Assembly (NCBI GenBank): GCA_015179025.1
Contig: WHUX01000012.1
Span: 310,001-374,000, forward strand
Source of the DNA: Terfezia claveryi
Lineage: Eukaryota; Ascomycota; Pezizomycetes; Pezizales; Pezizaceae
Direction of reading: 5' to 3'
Length of the DNA: 64,000 nucleotides
Shown here: one piece after another, positions 10,915 to 20,813 of the stretch
Layout: every line of letters starts with the position of its first letter
How positions within the stretch are numbered: position 1 is the stretch's first letter
The notes under the pieces: model-generated
What the model was told of the DNA's origin: nothing
Database searches by the model: none
What the model saw: only the letters and a program-made list of their open reading frames with translations
Translations under genes and position numbers: made by a program

Positions 10915-12735
10915 GAGGAGCAGACAGAGAATGAGAATGGGGCTGAAGAAGCGAGGGCTTGTAGGGTTTCCTGGAGGTTTTCACTCGCTCCTTTTGTCAT
11001 TAATTAGTCTCGCTTATTTACATTTTTCACACTCTCTTATATTAACCCTCCCTCTCAATTGGCTCATCCTTTCCTTAAAGTGTTGTCAACTCTTTTACGT
11101 CGGAAAGATCTAGGGGTAAATATGGAGAAAATAAAATATCTCTCCATTTCTCACATCATCGGAAAGTGAACATTTTGGATCTCTAAGCTCAAATCCTACA
11201 GTGCTAGATATATTTATATATGAGAAAGGGGCATGTGGCCAATCCGGGTATACCATTATTTGTTTATTTCCCCCTCCAGACTACGGCTACTTGTAACTAT
11301 AGGTAATATAGAGCTTTGCTGAGGTTCTATCAATAATCTATAAAATGTTGATGTTGAGTAGTTGATTTACCCTACGGAATTCAGATGTACGCATATGATT
11401 GCATACATATATGACTGCATCACTAAGCACATGCACGGCACTGAGCTTATGGCCATGTAGTGTTGATATTCAGTAGAAGCGTACAAAATAAATCGCTGAG
11501 GTTCTGTGAGCAAGTCATAGCAAGGGCCCAGAAGTCAAATTCAGATTTCTATCATATGTCGGTGTTCATCTTCAAGCATTGCCATCTTTCATCTTACTGT
11601 TCCCTCTAAATAGTGATCCCCACTGTAGCGAGGCTAGTCGGGGTAGCGTCTAAATTCGAACACTAAAGGTGAATCGTGCTTTCGTAAAGAGCCCCAAAGC
11701 TCCACAGCATCTATGGGCTCTTCAAGACTTTGAGTTAATATAATAGACTGTTACTGTGTAGTCAAATATGTATGCAAACTTACCCTGGTGCCCAAGATAT
11801 TATTTATATTCGTTTTTCATTTACTCAGTCCCACTGCATTATCAGTACTTTCAGAGCACATTTGCAGATACGCTGCCCATATGTCGTCCATTCATATATA
11901 CTTCTTTGAGGAAATACATATTCATCCCCCGATCTTTCAAAATTTCGTGGGATCACCCAGGCGTCTTTTTTGCGCTTTCCCACCCCTCCAAGCTTGCCGG
12001 CCAGTCACAAGCTCTCGTAAATTATCGGTTTTCCTTCCAGCAAAGGGAATGAATTCCATAGCTAATATGCCTATGGAGACTATCGTCAAGAAGATATCGA
12101 ACAGTCAGTAGGTCAGTAGAGAGATAGAGCACAGTGCCTCAGTGTATCTCTTACCAGCTTTAAGGAGTTCAATCCCGCACTACACTTATAGCCTAAGGTG
12201 TAATTCCGTTGAAAGCCTTCCATGAGGTTCAACAGTTTAGTCTCCAATACGGAGTAACTGCATGACCCTCCGTAGGAGCTGAGTCTCATAGATGGGAAGA
12301 TCAAGTTAGTGGACGACCTAGAGCTTCTATATCTGAAGCCCTCGGAATAGAGTACACTGAAGGAAACGATTAGCGTGTCCTCTTTCCATTGCTGGTAGTC
12401 AGCCTGGTAGGTGAGCCAGGGCTGACTGCTTTTCATAGCTATTACGACATCGCCAATTATTAGCTATCCATCCCACAGACCTACAACGTTGAATAAAGGT
12501 GCAAAAAATTAATAGTGGAAGCACCCCAACCCATCTCTATGAGATCTCTAGAATCCCACATTTTCGAAAATATACGTAGTCATCTGATTCTTCTGGATGG
12601 TCATACAAAAACACACTCGAACCTATTCTCAATTCCATGCATTTGAACACTGTGGTTATCCTTAGGCAAATTTGGTAGGCTGGATAATGCCTCTAGGAGA
12701 AGCACAGATGTTGAGCCCCAGAATGGTGCGCATAA

Positions 12736-13062
12736 TGTGGGAGAGAAAAGATCCGGTCGAGAAACCAACTTGACCGGTTCACTGATGCTGTATTGGCGCA
12801 ACAACATCTGACCAGACCCAAAGCCAGTAATTTGACCAAGGCATCGCAACTGTGGATAGATAGGTTTGTGAGTGCAGCGGAAGATGCTGGCAATGTCGCG
12901 ATGGTGAAGGTGTTCAGAGAAGCTCAAAGGCTAAGCAATTATACACTTGATATCCCTGACTTCAGCGACGTCCGCACTTTTACAGCCGTATGGGTTCCTG
13001 GCTTTGAGGCGCAGGTGGGACAAGTGAGAAATCCGCACCCAGTAAGCGGAGAATCAGGCTAA
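12736..13062 (+). pseudogene. Possible gene relic or terminal exon, unrecognised
   Basis: An open stretch of 108 codons after an in-frame TAA (12733-12735), without a convincing ATG at its start. The translation looks protein-like (LDRFTDAVLAQQHLTRPKAS, then FVSAAEDAGNVAMVKVFRE and DFSDVRTFTAVWVPGF) and amphipathic, unlike neighbouring chance frames. It could be the last exon of a gene whose earlier exons I could not find, or a decayed copy. No family recognised. Confidence 0.2.
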
Positions 13063-13438
13063 AATGGATGCGGTGAAGGGGTGGTTGGTGGGTCTTGCTA
13101 GGACAGTGCGCGGACGAGTGCACCAAGTATGAGGTATTGAAGCCTGATATGACTACAGCGTCTATTTTGATTTAGGTTGAGAGGTCTATAAGAGTTCTGG
13201 TTGTAGAAAATGAATTTAGGTTTTAGGGACTCCTCACGCATCAAAACCGTTTCTGTGAATCTTTTATCTCCATTTGGTTTCTCTGGTATTGGAGCATATC
13301 AATATTGTTTTAGAAGCAGGGCCCCTCACAGAGAGAGTGTATTCCTTGCATATAGACCTCTTGGACCCTAAGTATGTGCTGCAGAGGAAATATTAGCCAA
13401 TGACTACTTGTTACAAGCTAGCCCACACGTAAGTGCCG

Positions 13439-13453
13439 TAGTCTGGTTAGCAC
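13439..13453 (+). repeat. Variant of dispersed TAGTCTGGTTG word
   Basis: TAGTCTGGTTAGCAC, one mismatch type from the recurring word; a second variant (TAATCTGGTTGGCG) lies about 95 bp downstream. Confidence 0.3.
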
Positions 13454-14341
13454 CCTACTTGATACTGTAGCCTCTCGAGCTTCAGGCAGTTAGGAAGCGA
13501 ATCCACTGCAGAAGCATAACAGTGCCTCTGCGAGGTAATCTGGTTGGCGTTGTACAACACCCTCCATAGTCTGCGAGGGTCTGGGCACGAAACTATAACA
13601 GTGTTAGGGGATATATCTGGGGTGATGACGATAAGTTCGGGATGAGGCTAGATAAATCTTTGATTCCTTGTAAAATAAACCGATCTCCGTCAGCCAGGCG
13701 ATTGGTAAGTTTATCACAATCAGTAGGCAGTCTGTGACTTCGTAATATGGCACTTTGCCAAGGCAGAGTCTAGGAATTTTCCCAATATGGCAGTGACTTC
13801 CAGATATAGCTAGTGCGTTCACAGTCATATTTAGGTATGTGCGCGACGAGACCAACACCAATTTTCAAACAGTCTAAATAGCCTTTGCGCCTCTACGATG
13901 GTGTGCTAACCAGGTATTCCACTTCATTGAAGTACACCTTTTGACTTGGATTAATGTCTCAGCCAAGCATTCGTTATTTTCCAAAGCGGGATTGTATAGA
14001 TAGACCGGCGGCACGAGGTCCCGAGAGTAGATGTTTCGACGTCTAGAATTGACATGTGACATGCTTGTATCCGTGGCTTGGTCCTGTTATCCCTAGCAAG
14101 TACAAAGGAGCCGTCAACTTGACGCTTCAGCCCCAGGTACATATAGTGCATGTTGTCAGGCGGAGGAAGACGTATAAGAAGCAGAAACAAGGGAGATTTG
14201 TTGTTGCCCAAACTCCGCAATCTCAGCCAGAAGTATCAGCGTTTCACCTACGTACACCAAAAACCTCAGCACAAACAGTACCTCAACGTGCCGAAGAGTC
14301 CCCTCGGACCCAACAGACTCTGCACATTCTAAACTGCAGCC

Positions 14342-15331
14342 ATGGCGCTATATCAACGTACCGCCATTGAACAAAAAGGGTACGGGATGATTGCAAAAAC
14401 CGCAATCTCACCCGGAAGACTAATCCTTGTCGAAGAGCCACTATTTTCCCTCCCATCAGCTCTCTTTTCAAGAGAAATCCTCACCCAGGCCAAACACCCA
14501 GAATCAACACTAAATACTATTATAGCCACAGCTGTCAAAGCCCTCCCAAAAGACAAACAAATTGTATTTCTCGAGCTCCATAATTCCAAAACCAGGCCTG
14601 GTGTTTTTCTAGGAATTTGGCAAACAAATGCCTTCGGATTAGGCTCTGATAATGATGATTTAGGCATCTTTGAGCTAGCTTCACGATTCAATCACAGTTG
14701 CTTTCCAAATGCTGTTCACTCTTGGAATTATAATACCAAGAAGATTGAGATTCATGCAACCAAAGCCATCCCTGAAGGCACAGAGATTACTATGTCCTAC
14801 CTCTCCTTTGAAGAGATAATCCAGTCCTGCGCCATGCGAAGAACCATGCTCCAAGGGCGGTATGGCTTCATTTGCAGTTGTCATGCATGTGCAAGTCCTG
14901 GAAATGCCAAAAGTGTTGCCCACCGTACTGAGCTAGCAATGCTGGATGGGGAGCTTGCAAGGGGGAGTTTCTCGCTAGGTATAAATGCTGCTAGGCCCAT
15001 GAAGAATCTTCGGAGGATGCTAGAGTTATTTCTGCAGGAAAATCTCGAAGGAGAATTAGGGAGAGTGTATAATGATGCGTTTCAGCTTTGCATTGGGTCT
15101 GGAGATCAGGCAAGAGCTTCGGCATTTATGGAGTTGTGTGTCAAAACGAGGTGTTTCTTTCTAGGGACTGGGTTGAAGGATGATGCACGGAATCGAGAAC
15201 TTGCTAGAAGACCAAAATCACATCATACCTTCCAGGTACTGGGAAATAAGTGGGGCACGAAACTTTCTATGAAAAAGAAGGAAGGCAGCGTTGGATTTGA
15301 TGAATGGTTGTGGGAGAGAGCTGAGAAATGA
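14342..15331 (+). CDS. SET-domain protein (SMYD-like), probable lysine methyltransferase
   Basis: Predicted S-adenosylmethionine-dependent protein lysine methyltransferase, nuclear or cytosolic. Intronless, 329 aa, with a good start context (GCAGCCATGG). The SET domain spans about residues 1-165: the opening GYGMIAKTAISPGRLILVEE, the catalytic NHSC-PN motif in SRFNHSCFPNAVHSW, and GTEITMSYLSFEE near its end. A post-SET cysteine cluster follows (FICSCHACASP, near residue 180), as in SMYD and other fungal 'SET and MYND-lacking' proteins. No MYND zinc finger is inserted, which is usual in this fungal subfamily. The C-terminal half is helical and ends in a basic KKKEGSVGFDEWLWERAEK. The substrate cannot be inferred. 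Family confident, activity inferred from intact motifs. Confidence 0.88.
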   Translation: MALYQRTAIEQKGYGMIAKTAISPGRLILVEEPLFSLPSALFSREILTQAKHPESTLNTIIATAVKALPKDKQIVFLELHNSKTRPGVFLGIWQTNAFGLGSDNDDLGIFELASRFNHSCFPNAVHSWNYNTKKIEIHATKAIPEGTEITMSYLSFEEIIQSCAMRRTMLQGRYGFICSCHACASPGNAKSVAHRTELAMLDGELARGSFSLGINAARPMKNLRRMLELFLQENLEGELGRVYNDAFQLCIGSGDQARASAFMELCVKTRCFFLGTGLKDDARNRELARRPKSHHTFQVLGNKWGTKLSMKKKEGSVGFDEWLWERAEK

Positions 15332-16206
15332 GCTGTTTTGTATGCATATGGTGACAGCCAGTTTCGATATAATGCAGAAACACTCTGTACTGCATGGCGC
15401 GTTTAGAAGCGGGTCATGACAGTGAAGCTGGTTATAATAATGAAGGGACAAGTTCGAATTAGAGTGAGACTGTCAAAAACCTCGCTATCTGCATATGCAA
15501 ATTCTATGCGACCTATGAGATCGTTAAAATCATGCCCTAGTAACTAACATAGCATTTTATGTGGAAAAATTCAGATGATAATTCTCAGCCTATAGAATAT
15601 GTAGGCATTCAGAAATTCGGTGAAAGCATTTGGGACTTGGTTTCATGACCAGTGAATGACTGCACATAGCCTCACGTGTATCACTGCTAAAATTACCCGA
15701 GCCATTCAATTAATTCTAATTCTCACGTTATACATATACCAGGTTGACATATATTTAGCATAAGACTAGATCTATTATATTTTATTTCCTCTACAATTTG
15801 AAGTTCGATCTGATGGGCATGCATGTTACAGCATCGTTTGGACGTTTGTCTGGTTAAACTCGGTTTTATTTATGTACGGTTGTCGTAATTTATGCCCTCC
15901 CAAAGTGCTATTGTAGCAATCCATCCAAACCCTAAAATAGCTAAATACCCTGGGCACGAGAACACTATATACCCCCGATATGACCCCAGCCTCTAAGTAC
16001 TCCACCATACAAGGAACAAAAAAAAAGTTATATACCGATGCCAATTCGCCCAAATAGCCCAATTTTCGCAAAGATGAAACAAAAACAATAAAAGCCTTAA
16101 TCCAGCTATAGTTATGCAAATGAGCGCTCAAAATAAACAAAGGACAAGAAAGCTCGTAAAACACTAAGAAAATCGTAATAGGAACCAGCTAATTTACTTA
16201 GAAAAT
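15332..16206. other. Intergenic, no gene recognised
   Basis: Convergent 3' flanks of the SET gene (plus) and the LPMO-like gene (minus). The stretch is AT-rich from about 15700. A 112-codon minus-strand frame (15826-16164) resembles nothing and is probably chance. Confidence 0.5.
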
Positions 16207-17322
16207 TTACCAGGCAGCCCTGAACTTCGCGCTTCGCTTGATGAGTGGTGGCTGCTCGACGATGTCGTCGTCTTCCGCGCTCTCGTCATCGTCAGTATGC
16301 TTGTAAACTTTTCTGGCGATATCGTCGTCATGGACATCGTTGGCATCGTCTTCTATGCTCTCATCATCTCGCTTGCCAACCTTGCCGACAGTATCATCGT
16401 CACCATAGTCGTTGGCATCATCTTCCGCGCTCTCATCATCCACGGTACGTTTTCCAACCATGCCCTCGTCCTTGTCGTCATCCTTCTTATTGAGGGCTTC
16501 CGCACCATAATCCTCAGCTTCTTGTGTAGATCGAAGTGCTACGCCAGGTGGGATATCTTTACGCTTGCTAACTTTGCCCACGATATCAATGTCCATAACG
16601 GATGTATACCACTTTATAGCACAAATAAAATTAGCATCTCATCTTCATAAAATCTTCCAGAGAGAACATCATACCTCGAAGTGCTGTCCACCTGGAACCT
16701 TTCCACTAAAGTCCCACACCCAGTAAACAGTGTATGGCTTACCAGGCGGAAGGTCTTGAGGAAGGTTAAATTTGCCCTTGCAAGGTCCTCCACCACCCGC
16801 AGCCCACCTTGGAATAGCGCCTGGCCTACCCTGACTACCTTCTTCTGCGCACATTCCATCGTCGTAAAGGAAAGTTCCAAGATATCTGCCTTCCAAGGTG
16901 CCATCTCCCTTCCACTTCCATATCTGCTCCAAGGTGAGGTCTGGGCTTGGCTGCGTAGTACCGTACATAAAAACTTTTCCAGAGTTGTAACCTGGAGCGT
17001 TGTTCTCAGGAGTATCGTTGGTTGTGTGTCCGTTCTCGTGCCATTCCGCCGTAATTTCAGAGCCTGGAGAGGCTTTCAAACGCCGAAATTTGGGATCTGG
17101 TTGGGTTGGCTGTCGTTGATTGTCTTTATAGACCGACTGCTGTGGTTTGTCTATCCTATAGCTGCTAGCCACATCGCTGTGCCCAATATAGCCTCGGATG
17201 AATCCCAAAGAACCATCAATTGGCCCAGCACCTCCAGTAACTTTGATGTTGTCAACCCAAGTGTGAGCGCTCACGATGGTGAGGCTGCTTAAAACCAAGC
17301 TCAGGAAAGTAAGATATTTCAT
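16207..17322 (-). CDS. Secreted LPMO-like (DUF7492-type) protein with dibasic acidic repeat tail
   Basis: Two exons, 16675-17322 and 16207-16611 (intron 16612-16674, GTATGA...AAAG, phase 0), 350 aa. Residues 1-19 are a signal peptide; cleavage would leave His20 (HTWVDNIKV) as N-terminus, the copper-brace arrangement of lytic polysaccharide monooxygenases. A second His lies in EWHENGHTT, and the fold ends in YTVYWVWDFSG and EWYTSVMDIDIV, the pattern of DUF7492 proteins. Known: LPMOs oxidise polysaccharides outside the cell; activity of DUF7492 members is not something I can assert. The extra C-terminus (about residues 228-350) is unusual: Asp/Glu-rich repeats bounded by Lys-Arg at 232-233, 270-271, 296-297 and 341-342 (Lys-His at 320-321), which may be Kex2 sites. 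The splice junction restores HFEWYTSV, so the tail belongs to the gene. Confidence 0.82.
16234..16446 (-). repeat. In-frame acidic repeats bounded by Lys-Arg
   Basis: Three related units of about 21-26 codons, each beginning with a variant of DDESAEDDAND and ending in KR, KH or KR. The DNA is also repeated (GATGAGAGC..GAAGA.GATG), so the tail grew by tandem duplication with divergence. Confidence 0.7.
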
Positions 17323-18429
17323 TTTGATTTTGGGTATAGGGGTTGACGAAAAATGAGTATTTTGATTAATGTAGGGAGAATATCGTGAACTCGGTGCAGA
17401 TTTCTGGAAATTTATACTCTTCGATCTTTTAGATTTTTGTATCAAACAAGCTCTGCTTTTGTCGAAAAAGGTCGTATAGTCCTGCTATAACCCTGCCTGT
17501 GTGTAATAGAGAGAGAAGAAAAGAAAGGAACAATATTTAGTCAATCGACGCCCTTATGTATTCTGAACCGAGGAGCCTGTCCTCAATGGGCTGGTGATTT
17601 TGGCCTAATTGAGGGCTGGCCAACGACCTATATATTTGCTAATATGTTTATGCCAGCACTTTGTAATTGAAACACCGGCCAAGTTACGAATGACAATGGA
17701 GCGATGAATAAGGCGGTAAGTGTCAGACACTCAAGCAGGATCTATTCACCGAATGAATGACGCCCAGGTCAACCGGGAAATATATGGAAATCGTGAAAAA
17801 AGAAATTCGTACAGTCGGTGAGGTAAGACGGAGAAATCGTGCATATCGCTGATGTCTTTGGGACACAATGGGTATATGTACGTTCTGAATGGCAAACAGG
17901 ACAGTTATGAATGGTATGAAGACAATAGAAGATTGGTCACCTGTTGATCGCACCCTGTCGCATCATGCTAGCTGTTTTGCATGTAAAGATAGAATTGAAT
18001 TTTGTATCTTACTTACTTAGTGCAGTTCCGTAACGACGATCTGCATCAATCAATCGCCTACCACACCAACAAGATGATACCACCACTTAGAGTGCGGCTT
18101 CAATGGCTCGGTAGATTGCGTTCATCAAATTGCCCCGCAATCCTTCTGCCGCAGAATGGGAGCCTCGATTCTAAAAAAACATTTGCTCCGATACGGCCGC
18201 GGATAAACCTGGACGCGAAGTGAAGCTAGCCGAAGCGCCCTTGCAGTGCCGATCTTCGCTGATCAGGAGCTCCGTGACTGAGCCACACCTTCTGGTAGGT
18301 ACAGCCTCTTGGAACGTTTCATGTAAAGTAGTGTTTCTGGTTGTAGTGGTGGTCAAAAAGTTACTGTAGAATGTTGTACACCTATGTACGGGTTTTGATG
18401 CAAGCCACGCACTAGCCAAAATAACTGAA

Positions 18430-18570
18430 ACATATTGAACCTGGGGAAGGACGTCCGGAACTTGAGGAACTTGAGGAAGGTATTTCGGAAGGTATTTGGG
18501 AGGCTAGTTCAGAAGGCAGTTCAGAAGGTATCTCAGAGCGTATCTCAGAGGGTATTTGAGAATCTCGGAG
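18430..18570 (+). repeat. Degenerate minisatellite (TTCAGAAGGTATCTC-like units)
   Basis: Irregular tandem units of about 12-15 nt built from GGAACTTGAGG, GGTATTTC, TTCAGAAGG and GGTATCTCAGAG. On the minus strand they translate as Pro-Ser-Glu-Ile/Leu repeats, which is a by-product of the period rather than evidence of a gene. Confidence 0.6.
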
Positions 18571-20470
18571 CAATAGATTCACTACCTCCATCAAGGGTCA
18601 TATTTGGACGTGACCCCCATATCTCATCCAATCTCCCAAAGAATGCTCATTTCCGCTCAAGAGCTTCATCAATTGAAGCTTCATTCTTTTCAGGTCTAAC
18701 CCCTCAACCTGAGCGCAGTTGCATTTCTCGAGCCTCCTTCCATGATCGCATCATATTCACTGATTTATCTGTGCTTATGCCATGTTATTTGCTTTCCCCG
18801 TAGCTCCTCTTGGTTATCTTCCATCCATGCGACCAAGCGCTCCGACTCAGCTCTCGACCATGCGCTGATGTGTTGAGAAGGCATTGTGCTATCCGTACCA
18901 GTTGAATAGGAAGTCACAGGGCCAAAAGCCTGCCGTCACCAGTACAGCTCTAACTCTGAAACTCTGTGACACTAATTTGCCGTTGGAAAATGAGCGCTAG
19001 AACCTTGTGACACGATACGTATTTTTTATGCCGTCCAAACTGAAGTCTGAATTTGGAAAAACATTCATGAAATTCAGTTGTGCTTACGTCAGTGGAAAGT
19101 CGCTGAACTTTCTCTCTTAGATTACTAGCATATATTTCACCTTAAGGCATTGAGCAGCCAGAATTCCAATGAAAATTCGATATAACACTTTCTCTGTACG
19201 CATAGTAACTGTGTGTGTCTTTCAATTCTCAGCTCTATAGGAATCAAGGAAGGTCACCGAGCATGTCTCAGGTATACCTATAGTGAAAAGGCGTGATATA
19301 TATCAATATAAAATTTTAGATGTCATAAAACCATAACTAAAAGAGTGCCCATAATATGCCTCCGTAGTGTAGATCTGTTGCAGATTTGTTACATTTTCTA
19401 GCGGCTTATGTAATAACTAACGCAATGGTTGTAGGGATGGAGTTGTTTCTTCTTCGCGTAAAAACCAGACTGACAGGTCAGGGTTCAGGGGGGTGCAGCA
19501 CACGACTCAGCTGCATGTCTCGAAGAATAGGGTGAATTCAATAGTCGCCGAGACTACAATACGGGTATACCATGGTTGACACGACCGGAACCAAAAATGG
19601 TCCCTGTCAAAGTACGGTGGGTATTTCATTCCAAAAGGTACCAATACAAGCAGAGTCCTAGAATGCTCTCTGAACATTCAAAGTATAGAAGCACCTGTTC
19701 ACAATAGCAAAAATATGCAATAATTCACATAGTTTGAGCGAGAAGGATGGATTGTGGTGGACGTTTGATCACTGCATGTATGTACCTACATGTAACCAGA
19801 TTGACTGCCGAAAGGCGGCTGCAGGAGGGCGGTCTTCTAGATCTGAACTTGAAACGGTTCTGAGACTAGCAAGATGACAATTCATCATGGAGCTGGGACA
19901 TTGCAAGGATGTTACCCTCAGATTGGCATAGTTCCGTGCCATGAGTCTTCGCGCCTGTCCGGCAAAATTTCTCACGATACCAAAATGGAAGCAATATTGG
20001 TTCGTGCACCTGGAATTAGAATTATGTTAACGATTTCTACACTATATCAGAAAATCAGGCTGTTATATGCTCTTATGCGGCCATGAAGTGGTAGCTAGGT
20101 GGTTTCTATGAATTACATACCATCCCCATATATATTTATATGGTAACCCTATATACTGTACATACATCTATATGAGTCAACTTTTGAGCCTTGTATACAT
20201 AGCCCTGTTTTGATTTATGTGCTTATATTATGAATATTAGGAGCTTTAGATAGTAGTCTCAGGTCGACCTCCAAAGGGCTTGAGGAATTGTGCTGGTGGC
20301 GATATTTAATAATTGTCCGAAAAGTGGCTAATACATAATTAGTCATGTGCGGACTGGGCATCTGCTCTGCCGACTGCATTCCGAAGAGGGATGAGGAATC
20401 TACATCCTTGAGTCTCATCAAAAACAACCAAGTGCGAGGACTACATGTCCTAGAACCTTATATGTACAGT

Positions 20471-20487
20471 TAGTCTGGTTGCACTAC
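20471..20487 (-). repeat. Dispersed 17-bp word, copy 1
   Basis: TAGTCTGGTTGCACTAC; its reverse complement occurs exactly at 38536-38552 and 58474-58490. The flanks of the three copies do not match. Confidence 0.6.
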
Positions 20488-20813
20488 GGAGTACTTGTAC
20501 TTATAGGGTACAGTACCGGTACCGGTAGTAGTCTCGATTCGTAGTTATGAGTACAGTAGTAACGTATGTACCTAGTTTGGTTGGCACGATCAGCAGCTGT
20601 TGGCGAGCATTACTGTAGGATCCAACAAAGGAAATTAACATTAATCTAGGAAGAAATCTTGGCAACGAACCGTTTGGCTATCGCTTGGCTTAGTAACCTT
20701 CACCAGAAACTTTTTTCTGAAGAATATCGGTCCTGAGACTATCCTCGGTCCGTATACGCATTGGTTTGTCTTCCAAAGTGTGACCTTTTGTTCTTAATTT
20801 GAAGACACTGCAA

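Larger units (their letters stand above)
10915..14341. other. Gene-poor region of about 3.4 kb
   Basis: Apart from one possible coding relic (12736-13062) I see no gene. Base composition is ordinary, not strongly AT-rich, so this is not an obvious RIP island. Two TCTGGTTGGC-like words lie at 13439-13453 and near 13535. No RNA gene was recognised. Confidence 0.45.
17323..20813. other. Gene-poor region of about 3.5 kb
   Basis: No family-like protein or RNA gene recognised. It begins with the promoter of the LPMO-like gene, includes a low-complexity minisatellite (about 18430-18570), short words such as TACCGGTACCGGTAG near 20510, and two copies of the dispersed TAGTCTGGTTG-type word (20471, 20573). 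Confidence 0.45.

Noticed and set aside
15826..16164. 112-codon minus-strand frame, hydrophobic
   Set aside because: AT-rich chance frame between convergent genes; no resemblance to a membrane protein family.
16681..17292. 203-codon plus-strand open frame
   Set aside because: Lies antisense to the LPMO-like exon, whose signal peptide, histidines and splice junction are convincing.
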